A DNA stretch of 64,000 bases, taken from assembly GCF_030409685.1 (NCBI RefSeq), contig NZ_JAUFQJ010000014.1, positions 1-64,000 on the forward strand, given 5' to 3'. This document shows, piece by piece, positions 48,345 through 57,566 of the stretch. How positions within the stretch are numbered: the first letter of the stretch is position 1; the number at the start of each line of letters is the position of its first letter. The position numbers were made by a program, and so were the translations under genes. The DNA comes from Ferruginibacter paludis. Its GTDB lineage: Bacteria; Bacteroidota; Bacteroidia; Chitinophagales; Chitinophagaceae. The notes under the pieces were generated by a model. It did not search any database. It was not told the DNA's origin and saw nothing but the letters and a program-made list of their open reading frames with translations.

Positions 48345-48551
48345 ATTTGCGCTATTGTTTACAAAATGGAAATTGATTTAATAAATACCTGGCATTAAAG
48401 GCATATGATTTGTTTAAAAGAATGACGTAAACCTACTAAAAAGTTATAAACCTGGAGGTGGTATTTCATCCAGCTTAGTAACGATATAATTTACCTGTGC
48501 TGTTAAAATACACCAGGTGACGAGTCGAAGGAGAAGAAAAATAGAACAGCC

Positions 48552-49334
48552 ATGGTAAAAAAGGTAATCACTTTAAAGGTTAAAACAAAGCGTCCCGGCA
48601 TTTTTCGTGTGGGAACAAGCAATGTTGTTTTGCCCGGCAACAAGCAATCTTTTCCAACCGGCTTTCAGCACAGTAGCAGGCTGCAATATTACGGTTCCCT
48701 ATTTAACACCGTAGAACTAAACAGTACTTTTTATAAACTTCCACGTTTGAGTACGTTTGAAAAATGGGCACAGGAAGTAAATGGCAATTTTAGTTTTACC
48801 ATTAAACTTTCCAAAGAAATAACACATGGAAAGGAGCTGCGGTTTGACCCTGAAAAGATTACTGAATTTATGACCGCCGCGGCAGGCATGGGCAACAAAG
48901 CCGGTTGCCTGCTGATTCAATTTCCTGGTAAGATTACGCTGGATTATTTTGCCAAAGTAGAAAATATTTTTGAACAGCTTGCAGCAGCAGATCAACTAAA
49001 TCAATGGCGCAAAGCGGTTGAATTCAGGAGCGCCGGCTGGTATATTGCAGAAACTTATGAACTGCTGAATGAATATGGAATGGCACTCGTATTGCACGAC
49101 ATATCAAAAGGAAAAAACAGCAACCCAGTGGCCTCACCCGGTTATATTTACTGCCGGTTTCATGGACCAACAGGCGATTACCGGGGAAGTTACAGCGATG
49201 CGTTTTTACTCGAACAATCCATCAAAATAAAGGGCTGGCTTAAAGAAGGAAAGGATGTGTTTGCCTACTTTAATAATACCATGGGCAACGCCTTTACAAA
49301 TGCCCTTACCTTACATCGCATGGTTGAAGCATAG
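48552..49334 (+). CDS. DUF72 domain protein
   Basis: 260 aa TIM-barrel protein of the YecE/DUF72 family: GTSNVVLPG near the start, NTVELNSTFYKLP, FSFTIKLSKEITH, and FNNTMGNAFTNALTL at the end. A Glu in EFRS (residue about 157) is usually conserved. The family is widespread with no proven reaction. Convergent with the alpha-amylase gene, 13 bases apart. Confidence 0.88.
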   Translation: MVKKVITLKVKTKRPGIFRVGTSNVVLPGNKQSFPTGFQHSSRLQYYGSLFNTVELNSTFYKLPRLSTFEKWAQEVNGNFSFTIKLSKEITHGKELRFDPEKITEFMTAAAGMGNKAGCLLIQFPGKITLDYFAKVENIFEQLAAADQLNQWRKAVEFRSAGWYIAETYELLNEYGMALVLHDISKGKNSNPVASPGYIYCRFHGPTGDYRGSYSDAFLLEQSIKIKGWLKEGKDVFAYFNNTMGNAFTNALTLHRMVEA

Positions 49335-49347
49335 TTAAACCATGCCG

Positions 49348-50832
49348 CTACTTATCACCTGTTAAGGTCCAAACTGATACAGATCCCGCCGGGCAATAAA
49401 ACTCGGCCCAGCCTGTTTCATTGATTGTTATTTCCGCCGCATGTTTTCCCAAAATATCTTTAAATATTTTACCTGCATAGCGCTGGCCTATTTCCATCAT
49501 TTTAGTTCCTTCTTCGCCATTGCTGCATACCACGGCGCAACCATGGTGTTCATCGTCACCCTCTCTCGTCCAGCCGATACAATTAGCATGATCAAAATAA
49601 TCACGCTGCATACCATAGGCATTGTTTACCCTTGCCTGCATCAGTAACTCGATTCCCTCTACCTTATCCAGAAATATTTCATAGTCCTGTCCATCTTTTC
49701 CTTTATCGGTGTAACTGCATCCAACCAGGTCGGGATAAAATATACAGGGATACCCATCCACCCTTAATAAAATAAGTGCATATGCGATCGGTTTAAACCA
49801 GGGTTCTACCGGGGCTTCCAGTGCCTGCAGCGGTTGTGTATCATGATTATCCACCACTGTTACGGCCAGCAACGGGTTGGCCTTTACCAGGCTGTCATCA
49901 AAAATAGTCCGCATATCAAAGTCGCTGCCACTGTTGGATGCATTGTGTAAGTTATGGTGCAGGGCTGCATCAAACAAACTCATATTGCCTTCTGTCATTT
50001 CAATATACTTCAGCAACAGAGGCAATTTGCCTGGTGCCCAGTATTCGCCTACGGCGAATATTTCCTTGCCTGTTTCTTTCCTTAGCCTTACCAGCCATTC
50101 GTTAAAAAATTTGGGCGAAATGTGTTTTACAGCATCCAGCCTTACACCGTCAAATGCCACCATATCATGGTACCATTTTCCCCAACTTGCCAGTTCCTCC
50201 CTTACCGCAGCATTCCTGAATTCAATGTCGCAATACATCAGGTAATCATAATTTCCTTTTTCATCATCCACCATGGCTTCCCAATCACTGCCATGTTCAT
50301 TCAGCAACGAGTAAATAGCGGTTTCGCCCGTCGCATGATTGTAATCTACCCCGGTAAAACAGCGGTAGTCCCATTTAAAAGAAGAATATTGTTCTTTGCG
50401 GCCGGGAAATAAAAATTTGGTATAAGCTTCAATTTCTTCCGGCTCTGCAAGCGGCTGATTCCGGTCTTCTTCATTCACTTTTACCGCCATCACTTTTTCA
50501 GTTTCATCACCACCTGCCTTATGATTGAGCACAACGTCTGCTATCACTTGTATGCCGGCACTTTGTAACGCATTCACTGCAGCCAGGTATTCTTCCTTGT
50601 TCCCGTATTTGGTACGCACAGTACTCTTTTGATCAAACTCCCCGAGGTCGTATAAATCATACACATCATAACCTGTACTGTAACCTCCACCAGCGGCTTT
50701 ATAAGCGGGTGGCAGCCATGCACTGGTTATGCCAAGCTTTGCCATTTCCGGGGCTTTTTCTTTTATCTCTTTCCATAAACTATTATCGGAAGTATACCAG
50801 TGAAAATACTGGATCATGGTGCTGTTTTGCAT
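49348..50832 (-). CDS. Cytoplasmic alpha-amylase (GH13)
   Basis: 494 aa from the ATG at 50832 (MQNSTMIQYFHWY), the normal N-terminus of the intracellular GH13_5 enzymes; the ORF opens 20 codons earlier. The nucleophile D233 (DGVRLDAVKH), acid E263 (AVGEYW) and transition-state D331 (VDNHDTQ) are present. No signal peptide, so it acts on intracellular maltodextrins or glycogen. Ends with a beta-sandwich domain. Single gene convergent with DUF72. Confidence 0.93.
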   Translation of the reverse strand: MQNSTMIQYFHWYTSDNSLWKEIKEKAPEMAKLGITSAWLPPAYKAAGGGYSTGYDVYDLYDLGEFDQKSTVRTKYGNKEEYLAAVNALQSAGIQVIADVVLNHKAGGDETEKVMAVKVNEEDRNQPLAEPEEIEAYTKFLFPGRKEQYSSFKWDYRCFTGVDYNHATGETAIYSLLNEHGSDWEAMVDDEKGNYDYLMYCDIEFRNAAVREELASWGKWYHDMVAFDGVRLDAVKHISPKFFNEWLVRLRKETGKEIFAVGEYWAPGKLPLLLKYIEMTEGNMSLFDAALHHNLHNASNSGSDFDMRTIFDDSLVKANPLLAVTVVDNHDTQPLQALEAPVEPWFKPIAYALILLRVDGYPCIFYPDLVGCSYTDKGKDGQDYEIFLDKVEGIELLMQARVNNAYGMQRDYFDHANCIGWTREGDDEHHGCAVVCSNGEEGTKMMEIGQRYAGKIFKDILGKHAAEITINETGWAEFYCPAGSVSVWTLTGDK

Positions 50833-50987
50833 TGTTGCCGGGGTTTTGCTATGCCTTAAAGCAAAGAATAAGCCATGCGGTAAAACAGTCAATTTGTTTC
50901 AGGTGTAAGCCTTTCATCAATAGTAATACCTGAACAAGCAAGCAATAACCGTAGCATTTTTTCCACAATATTTGCTGAATTAAAGTT

Positions 50988-52079
50988 TTACATCAGCAAC
51001 AGGCTATGCTGACTTGCGGTATGCAGGTTGCGCCATACACGGTTAATTTCTGTTGCAGGGTTGGCAGCCTGCAGACCACAATAAGGATATATTTTATCTA
51101 CTGATTGCCGGGCAATGGCAGCGAGGTTCCTGCTTGCATTGGCTACAGCATTTAATAGTTGTTCCTGGTCCCGCTGTTTCAACAAATGCGCCCGCCATGA
51201 TTGATCAATGGCTGTATAAAAATCATTTCTTGCTGTTTGTAGTACTGTGTGGCCCGTCATCCATCTGTCCAAAGAAAGTGTTATTGCATTTGTTCCATGG
51301 TTAGCCGGCTGGCATAGATCAAAAAAACGCATGGCCATACCCGAACTGTTAACTGCCAGCGTTGCTTCTGCCAGTTGCTGAAACGGATACATGTAAACGG
51401 GCAGCTGCAATGTGGCCGATGCACCTGCAATAATAAAGCTCCGGTTTTTCGGAACCCGCAGTCGCTGTACCCCAAAACTATTGCTGGCCGTAGCAATCAT
51501 ACCTATCGTCTTCCAGGTGGGATGCAGACTTACCTCCTTTCTTAAAAACACAAAGCTTTTTATCACCGGGCTACCATCATTATTTTGCAACAGCTGGTCA
51601 TCTTTTTCTATCACGCAGTTAGCGGTAAAGGCAGTGGCCATAAAAGCGCCCGTGGCGTAGTTCCAATGACCGGTTACTTCATAGGCATCTCCCAAATCTG
51701 TTGCCTTGCCCGTAGCTCTTCCACTACCGGCTAGGCAAACTTGCGGATTTGAAAAAAGTTCTTTCGCCAGCGTGGGATCAAGGAATCCTACAAACCAATT
51801 GGCACCGCTGCAGAGTGTAACTGTCCAGGCTGTGCTGCCGTCTGCCCATGCCAGACCTTCTTCTTTTTGCAGTGCTTCAGGCAATGATAACTGCAGGCCA
51901 CCAAATGTTACCGGTACAAAAAGCTTCAGCCATTTTTGTTGGTGAATAACGGATACCTGCTCCGGATGCAGGTATTGTAATTGTTCCGCCGCCGCAGCAT
52001 ATTCAATGATAGTGCCTGCAACGGCAGCATCAATAAAAGATGCAGGATGAGGTATGGGCAGTGTTTGTATCATCGTCAT
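50988..52079 (-). CDS. Acyl-CoA-dehydrogenase-like flavoprotein in thiamine operon
   Basis: 363 aa from the ATG at 52079, chosen because it overlaps the pnuT stop in ATGA (translational coupling). The fold is the acyl-CoA dehydrogenase type: middle domain with EVTGHWNYATGAFMATAF and flavin-contacting GAFMATA, and a helical C-terminal part. It is closer to flavin-dependent monooxygenases of that superfamily (DszC, HpaB-like) than to true acyl-CoA dehydrogenases, as no clear catalytic Glu base is seen. Lying second in a TPP-riboswitch operon, it may act on thiamine, a thiamine precursor or its breakdown product; this is inference. Confidence 0.8.
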   Translation of the reverse strand: MTMIQTLPIPHPASFIDAAVAGTIIEYAAAAEQLQYLHPEQVSVIHQQKWLKLFVPVTFGGLQLSLPEALQKEEGLAWADGSTAWTVTLCSGANWFVGFLDPTLAKELFSNPQVCLAGSGRATGKATDLGDAYEVTGHWNYATGAFMATAFTANCVIEKDDQLLQNNDGSPVIKSFVFLRKEVSLHPTWKTIGMIATASNSFGVQRLRVPKNRSFIIAGASATLQLPVYMYPFQQLAEATLAVNSSGMAMRFFDLCQPANHGTNAITLSLDRWMTGHTVLQTARNDFYTAIDQSWRAHLLKQRDQEQLLNAVANASRNLAAIARQSVDKIYPYCGLQAANPATEINRVWRNLHTASQHSLLLM

Positions 52080-52708
52080 ACTGTAACGGTACTTGTAAAC
52101 TGATTTTCTTTTCTGGCAATTTTTCTCCATTCAATAAATCCCTGTATGGCAACTATAAAAAGAAAAATGGTGAGACCGCTGTACAACAGTAAATGTTTAT
52201 ACAGCAATAATGGAATGGCGAACAGATTGGAGATGTTGAGCAATATCCAGTTTTCAATTTTACGTTTGGCCAGCAGCCACATGCCTGCCCAGGCGGTGGC
52301 ACTTACCCAGGCATCCCACGCCGGCACAGCTGACGGGGTGAAGTTTTTTAAGCTGGAATATAGAGTTGTAAATGCCGCTACCACAATCAACACAACTGTT
52401 CTCCATTCGCTACGGCTGCACCGGCTCACTTCTACGGCCGGCGCATCTTTCTTTTTTATCCAGTACCACCAGCCGTAGATGCTCATCGCCAGGTAATACC
52501 CGTTTAACAATCCTTCAGCATATAATCCTGCCGCAACCAATACATAAATTGAAATAACAGTACTGGCAATACCTGTGGGATACAACCATATTTTATTGGC
52601 TTTGGCATACAAAACTTCTGCTACGCCAAAGGCTACTGCCAGCCATTCCATCAAGGTTGTTTCTTTCATTTGAAGCAGCAGCAATTGCCACCAGTGTTGT
52701 AAATCCAT
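52076..52708 (-). CDS. pnuT: PnuC-family transporter, predicted thiamine transporter PnuT
   Basis: 210 aa with about seven membrane helices and the PnuC-family segment SIYGWWYWIKKK near 90. PnuC proteins carry nicotinamide riboside; those under a TPP riboswitch are PnuT thiamine transporters, which work by facilitated diffusion with phosphorylation trapping. The riboswitch 70 bases upstream supports PnuT. No thiamine kinase is next to it. Its stop codon overlaps the start of the flavoprotein gene. Confidence 0.88.
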   Translation of the reverse strand: MDLQHWWQLLLLQMKETTLMEWLAVAFGVAEVLYAKANKIWLYPTGIASTVISIYVLVAAGLYAEGLLNGYYLAMSIYGWWYWIKKKDAPAVEVSRCSRSEWRTVVLIVVAAFTTLYSSLKNFTPSAVPAWDAWVSATAWAGMWLLAKRKIENWILLNISNLFAIPLLLYKHLLLYSGLTIFLFIVAIQGFIEWRKIARKENQFTSTVTV

Positions 52709-52775
52709 CAGTAATTAATTAAAAACACTTTGCAGGGTGAAACAAAAACAACGGCAATAAATACAAAGTATTAAC

Positions 52776-52925
52776 CTCTTTCCTACGCCGGCATTATCCG
52801 GATCAGGTGCATGAAAAGAAACTGGTTTGTTTAAAAACAGTTTCTTTCAATGGGTATAATCTCAGCCTTTATTTCATCAATTATTATACTGCTGTCAACA
52901 ATTGTAAGGCACCCCTTGAGTGTGG
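52776..52925 (-). promoter_or_regulatory. TPP riboswitch (thi-box)
   Basis: On the minus strand the segments GGGGTGCC, CTGAGATTATACCC, then ACCTGATCCGGATAATGCC and GCGTAGGAA appear in the fixed order and spacing of the thiamine pyrophosphate aptamer, with an enlarged P3 arm. The aptamer ends about 68 bases before the pnuT start. No clear terminator lies in between, so control is more likely at translation initiation. Confidence 0.96.
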
Positions 52926-53070
52926 ATGCAAAGATAGGCTGAAAAGTAATAGCCCTGGTTTGTTCCTTTGCGGAGTTCCCGCTTTTTAAAACGGTTTCAT
53001 TTTTGATTGCTGATATAATTTTTACTACCTTAATCAATGAGTAAACATACTTTCATCCGAAGAATAAATT

Positions 53071-53838
53071 ATGAAAATAGCAACCTATAATGTAAATGGT
53101 GTTAACGGCCGGCTACCCGTTTTACTACGCTGGCTGAAGGAGACTTCTCCGGACGTAGCCTGCCTGCAGGAACTGAAAGCTCCGGATGAAAAATTTCCGC
53201 TGCAGGCTATTAATGATGCCGGCTATGAAGCCATCTGGCATGGGCAAAAAAGCTGGAACGGCGTAGCCATACTCTCCCGCATGGGGAAAATTAAAGAAAT
53301 TCGCCGGGGACTGCCCGGCGATCCGGATGACACCCATAGCCGTTACCTTGAAGCGATTGTAAATGATGTGATCATTGGCTGTCTATACCTGCCCAATGGC
53401 AACCCGGCTCCGGGTCCTAAGTTTGATTATAAATTACGTTGGTTTGAACGATTCACCAAACATGCAGCTGAACTACTGGCTTCGGATAAGCCGGTAGTAC
53501 TCACCGGCGATTACAATGTGATGCCAACCGAACAGGATGTATACAAGCCGGAACGATGGGTGGATGATGCCCTGTTCAGACCAGAAACACGTGCTGCTTT
53601 TAAAAAGCTGGTAGCACAGGGCTGGACAGACGCCATCCGAAAATTATATCCGGACGAAACCATCTATACTTTCTGGGATTATTTCCGCAATGCCTACGGC
53701 CGCAATGCAGGGCTGCGCATAGATCATTTTTTGCTGAGTCCGAAAATTGCCAAACGCCTTACCGCTGCTGGTGTGGACCGCGACGTACGTGGCTGGGAAA
53801 AATCAAGTGACCATGCACCGGTGTGGATTGAATTATAA
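53071..53838 (+). CDS. xth: Exodeoxyribonuclease III
   Basis: 255 aa EEP-fold AP endonuclease and 3' exonuclease in base excision repair. Seen are MKIATYNVNGVNGR, CLQELKAPDEKFP (metal Glu), TGDYNVMPTEQDVY (Asp/Asn pair), RIDHFLLSP and the C-terminal SSDHAPVWIEL (catalytic Asp-His). Length is close to E. coli ExoIII. The gene stands alone, with the DinB gene about 90 bases on. Confidence 0.95.
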   Translation: MKIATYNVNGVNGRLPVLLRWLKETSPDVACLQELKAPDEKFPLQAINDAGYEAIWHGQKSWNGVAILSRMGKIKEIRRGLPGDPDDTHSRYLEAIVNDVIIGCLYLPNGNPAPGPKFDYKLRWFERFTKHAAELLASDKPVVLTGDYNVMPTEQDVYKPERWVDDALFRPETRAAFKKLVAQGWTDAIRKLYPDETIYTFWDYFRNAYGRNAGLRIDHFLLSPKIAKRLTAAGVDRDVRGWEKSSDHAPVWIEL

Positions 53839-53925
53839 AAGCTGTTTAGCAGAACTTCCTGTTGTTTCGGCAATGCTGAGTGCTAAGAAATTTCTTCTAT
53901 CATAAAATAGTAAATAAACATCCTG

Positions 53926-54411
53926 ATGTCCGATCAACAAGTACTTATCATCCAAATGATACTCGACAGCTGGAACCAGCAAATCAGCAAAACCGCCAAC
54001 CTAATAAATAGTCTTACAGATGAGCAGCTGATGCAGGGAGTTGCCCCTGGCCGCAACCGTGGTATTTACCTCTTCGGGCATTTGATAGCTGTGCACGACC
54101 GGATGCTGCCATTGCTAAATTTATCAGAACAATTGTACCCGGAATTAAATGGCCCCTTTCTCGACAAACCAGACAGGGCAGTGGCCACGATTCCGACCGT
54201 TGCAACATTACGGGCTCAATGGAAAACAGTGCATGCAGCACTCGCCATACATTTTGAAAGTATGCGGCCTGAAGGCTGGCTGTTAAAACACAATGCCGTT
54301 TCTGAAGAAGCGTTTGCAAAAGAGCCGCACAGGAACCGGCTGAATGTGATTCTGAACAGAACAAATCATTTGTCGTACCATTACGGGCAACTCGCTTTTC
54401 TAAAAAAATAA
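53926..54411 (+). CDS. DinB family protein
   Basis: 161 aa four-helix bundle. Histidines at the metal-site places: FGHLIAVHDRM near 53, and HLSYHYGQLAFL at the C-terminus. The family holds damage-inducible proteins of unknown role and thiol transferases; substrate not known. It ends 11 bases before the stop of the convergent small gene. Confidence 0.87.
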   Translation: MSDQQVLIIQMILDSWNQQISKTANLINSLTDEQLMQGVAPGRNRGIYLFGHLIAVHDRMLPLLNLSEQLYPELNGPFLDKPDRAVATIPTVATLRAQWKTVHAALAIHFESMRPEGWLLKHNAVSEEAFAKEPHRNRLNVILNRTNHLSYHYGQLAFLKK

Positions 54412-54422
54412 CAGGGTGCGTT

Positions 54423-54620
54423 TTAAATGCCTGCCTCTGCAAATCTTCTAACGGCAATTCTTTTCTTTCTTCGCTGAATGCTCCACAAGTCCACTGTAGT
54501 AAAGGTTCTTCCCTTTGCTCCACTATCAGTGTTTGCAATGGCTTCATGCACTTCTTCCGTAAGTACATTCATGTCTTTTTTGTTTACCGGCACAAATAAA
54601 CCGGGTAGTAGCTTTTTCAT
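54423..54620 (-). CDS. Small conserved-type hypothetical protein
   Basis: 65 aa, strongly basic. It has a plausible composition (FVPVNKKDMNVLTEEVHEAI, then AELWxI-like VDLWSIQRRKKRIAVRRF), a pattern I have seen in short Bacteroidota proteins that lack a name. No signal peptide or domain. A purine-rich ATG context is present; gene likely but not certain. Confidence 0.5.
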   Translation of the reverse strand: MKKLLPGLFVPVNKKDMNVLTEEVHEAIANTDSGAKGRTFTTVDLWSIQRRKKRIAVRRFAEAGI

Positions 54621-55201
54621 AATGATTATTATTTTGCGTTAATTTTTAATTTGCAGCACAAATTTTCTATTGTTTTTTTTGGGTTCAAATAACAAGTGAA
54701 ATGAATTGCTGAAAGCACCTGATGAATTGAGTATAAAAGTGATAGGAAGCGTTCTGCGAAGGGTCTTTCGAAATAAAGATGACCGGTACTTATCTAGATT
54801 TCAGGCTGCAACTGTTCTGTACAAATATGAATTTTAGCAAAACTTTATTCCCTGTAAATTAAGACGATTATAAAGTCATTTTCTTGAATTAATGATGTAA
54901 TGTGTGTAATTTTTGCCACAAAATCACTGTACTTAAACACTGATGTGTTATCGTTATTACATCGCAAGCAACAATAAATAATTGGCATTTATTTTGAAAA
55001 AATCCTATCGCAGTTTACTACTTCATTATTTTTTTACATGAGATTCTTCTGCCTTAATTAAAGGTTTATGTAATCACGTAATGTTTCCGGACAGCACTTA
55101 AACAAATTTCTTGCTGCGTTAATACTGCTGCATTTAACCTGGTGGAGGTATTGAATGAACGGGCAGGTTTTTTGAATACGGCACTTTAAATTATTTTGAT
55201 T
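54621..55201. other. Long AT-rich leader region before the Kai operon
   Basis: 581 bases with no convincing gene. TTTG at 55171-55174 and TATTTTG at 55192-55198, 17 bases apart, lie directly at the kaiC start and would give an almost leaderless mRNA; other promoters further up are possible. The region probably holds the operon control sites. Confidence 0.4.
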
Positions 55202-56929
55202 ATGGCTACAGCATTGTCAACCAAAAAAGATACAAACATTCGCCTGCAAAAAAGCCCCACGGGCATTGCAGGTTTGGATGAAATAACTGAAGGAGGTTTA
55301 CCCAAAGGCAGACCTACATTAATTTGTGGGGAAGCAGGCGCAGGAAAGACGCTTTTTGGTATTGAATTTATAGTGAAAGGCGCCACGCAGTTTAATGAAC
55401 CTGGTGTTTTTGTTGCCTTTGAAGAAAAGTCGGATGAACTTGCGGCCAACGTAGCCTCGCTGGGCTTTGACTTAAAAAAACTGGTGCAGGAAAAAAAGGT
55501 GCGGCTGGATTATGTACACATAGAAAGAAGTGAAATTGAAGAAACGGGCGAGTACGATCTGGATGGACTTTTTATTCGCCTTGGTTATGCGATCGATGCG
55601 ATAAAAGCAAAGAGGGTTGTACTGGACACACTGGAAAATTTATTCAGCAGCCTGAGCAATGAAGCTATTTTAAGAGCTGAATTACGCAGACTGTTTGAGT
55701 GGCTGAAAACAAAAGGTGTTACTGCTATTGTTACAGGTGAAAAAGGCAACAACCAATTGACAAGACAGGGGCTGGAAGAATATGTTTCCGACTGTGTAAT
55801 CCTGCTGGATCACAGGGTACAAAATCAAATTTCTACCCGCCGGTTAAGGGTTATAAAATACCGGGGCAGTATGCATGGTACCAATGAATATCCGTTTTTA
55901 ATCGATAGCAATGGTATTTCAGTTTTACCCGTAACATCACTTACCCTGGAAAATAAAGTGTCCTCCCAACGTGTTTCTACAGGCATCCCGTCACTGGATA
56001 ACATGCTGGGCGGACAAGGATTCTTTAAAGGCAGCAGCATACTGGTATCAGGAACAGCAGGTACGGGTAAAACTAGTATCGCTGCACATTTTGCCAACGC
56101 TGCATGTATGCGCAGTGAGCGCTGCATTTATTTTGCATTTGAAGAATCCCCGGAACAGATCATCCGGAATATGAAATCTATTAATGTAAATCTGGAAAAA
56201 CATGTAAAATCAGGCTTGCTGAAATTTCATGCCAGCAGGCCCACCTTGTATGGTCTTGAAATGCACCTGCTGGTGATTTACAAAACGATACAGGAGTTTA
56301 AGCCAACCACAGTGATACTTGACCCCATTACGAACCTGGTTACTGTTGGTACGGTAAGCGAAATAAAGAGTATGCTGATGAGGCTGATAGATTATTTACA
56401 AAAAGAGCAAATCACCGTTTTGTTTACGGCGCTTACTTTAAATACCATTATCAATGAAAATACGGATGAAGGTGTATCGTCGCTGGTAGATGCCTGGTTA
56501 TTGGTAAGGGATATAGAATTTAACGGGGAAAGAAACCGAGGGATGTATATCATGAAAAGTCGTGGAATGAAACACAGCAACCAGGTACGTGAATTTGTGA
56601 TCAATGACCATGGACTGGAACTGGTAGATGTGTTTCTTGGTCCGGAAGGCGTACTTACAGGCAGTGCAAGAGTAGCGCATCAACTGATGGAAAAAACAGA
56701 AGATGCGTTGAAAGCATTTTCGCTGAACAGGAAGGACCGGGAGATTGAAAGAAAAAGCAGTATGCTGGAAGCAAAAATAAGTGGCCTGCGCAACGAATTT
56801 GAATCGGTAAAAGACGAGCTGAACCGTATATACCAGGAGGAGGAACTGAAGCAGGAAGTGTTGAATCAAAACAGGGAAGCCATGATCAACCTGCGAAAAG
56901 AAAAAGTGCAGCAAAGCACAAAAAAATAG
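55202..56929 (+). CDS. kaiC: KaiC-like double-domain ATPase
   Basis: 575 aa from the ATG at 55202 (a TTG six bases earlier is also in frame). Two RecA-type domains. CI has Walker A GEAGAGKT (43-50) and catalytic E74-E75 (FVAFEEK). CII has GTAGTGKT (284-291) and E314-E315 (YFAFEES). Phospho-acceptor positions match T426, S431 and T432 of cyanobacterial KaiC: here T421, S426 and S427 ([10 protein letters not shown]). The last about 80 residues form a coiled coil ([14 protein letters not shown]) instead of the KaiA-binding tail. Cyanobacterial KaiC is an autokinase/ATPase clock core; timing here is not shown. First gene of a four-gene operon. Confidence 0.94.
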   Translation: MATALSTKKDTNIRLQKSPTGIAGLDEITEGGLPKGRPTLICGEAGAGKTLFGIEFIVKGATQFNEPGVFVAFEEKSDELAANVASLGFDLKKLVQEKKVRLDYVHIERSEIEETGEYDLDGLFIRLGYAIDAIKAKRVVLDTLENLFSSLSNEAILRAELRRLFEWLKTKGVTAIVTGEKGNNQLTRQGLEEYVSDCVILLDHRVQNQISTRRLRVIKYRGSMHGTNEYPFLIDSNGISVLPVTSLTLENKVSSQRVSTGIPSLDNMLGGQGFFKGSSILVSGTAGTGKTSIAAHFANAACMRSERCIYFAFEESPEQIIRNMKSINVNLEKHVKSGLLKFHASRPTLYGLEMHLLVIYKTIQEFKPTTVILDPITNLVTVGTVSEIKSMLMRLIDYLQKEQITVLFTALTLNTIINENTDEGVSSLVDAWLLVRDIEFNGERNRGMYIMKSRGMKHSNQVREFVINDHGLELVDVFLGPEGVLTGSARVAHQLMEKTEDALKAFSLNRKDREIERKSSMLEAKISGLRNEFESVKDELNRIYQEEELKQEVLNQNREAMINLRKEKVQQSTKK

Positions 56930-56952
56930 TTTTATCACTAATAGAAAATACC

Positions 56953-57240
56953 ATGGAAGAGACCTGGCAATTAAAATTATATGTAGCAGGCAAAACAATA
57001 AAATCAGCTGCAGCTTTAAGCAATCTTAAAAAGTACTGTGAAGAATATTTAAAGGGCAAATACAAAATTGAAGTAATAGACCTTTTGGTAAAACCACAAC
57101 TGGCTGAAGGTGATCAGATATTTGCGGTGCCTACACTGGTAAAAAAAGTACCTGAACCAATCAGGAAGATCATTGGCGATCTTTCAAACAAGGAAAAAGT
57201 TTTAGTGGGACTAAACATTATTCCTGTAAACAAATCATAA
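56953..57240 (+). CDS. kaiB: KaiB-like protein, first copy
   Basis: 95 aa thioredoxin-like protein. The KaiB hallmark [18 protein letters not shown] and [17 protein letters not shown] are close to the cyanobacterial protein, including the prolines of the fold-switch region. In cyanobacteria KaiB binds phosphorylated KaiC after changing its fold. It starts 23 bases after kaiC, and its stop overlaps the next kaiB by one base (TAATG). Confidence 0.93.
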   Translation: MEETWQLKLYVAGKTIKSAAALSNLKKYCEEYLKGKYKIEVIDLLVKPQLAEGDQIFAVPTLVKKVPEPIRKIIGDLSNKEKVLVGLNIIPVNKS

Positions 57241-57566
57241 TGAAAAAGCAGGAATCAGTTGCAGCGGATGAGTATGAGTTAAGACTATTTGTTACCGGTG
57301 CATCACCCAATTCCGTTAGGGCTATTGCTAACATCAAACGCATTTGCGAGCTATACCTGGCTGGTAATTACAATTTGGAAATTATAGATGTATACCAGCA
57401 ACCATTACTGGCAGAGGAGCAACAATTAATTGCGTTACCGATGCTGTTAAAATCGTCTCCGCTGCCACAAATGCGTTTAATCGGAGACATGAGCGACACA
57501 CAAAAAGTGCTGAAAGGCCTTGGCAAGAACAATGAAACAACAGATGGAATTGAAGAAAACTTATAA
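57240..57566 (+). CDS. kaiB: KaiB-like protein, second copy
   Basis: 108 aa. Same fold as the first copy (LFVTGASPNSVRAIANIKR, QQPLLAEEQQLIALPMLL, MRLIGDMSDTQKVLKGL), but more divergent, with PTL changed to PML and RKIIGD to MRLIGD, plus a short extra tail. It may have a different partner than the first KaiB. Its stop overlaps the histidine kinase start by 35 bases in another frame, so translation is coupled. Confidence 0.92.
   Translation: MKKQESVAADEYELRLFVTGASPNSVRAIANIKRICELYLAGNYNLEIIDVYQQPLLAEEQQLIALPMLLKSSPLPQMRLIGDMSDTQKVLKGLGKNNETTDGIEENL

Noticed and set aside
52831-53037. 68-codon ORF within the riboswitch region
   Set aside because: It is only a reading of the TPP aptamer sequence.
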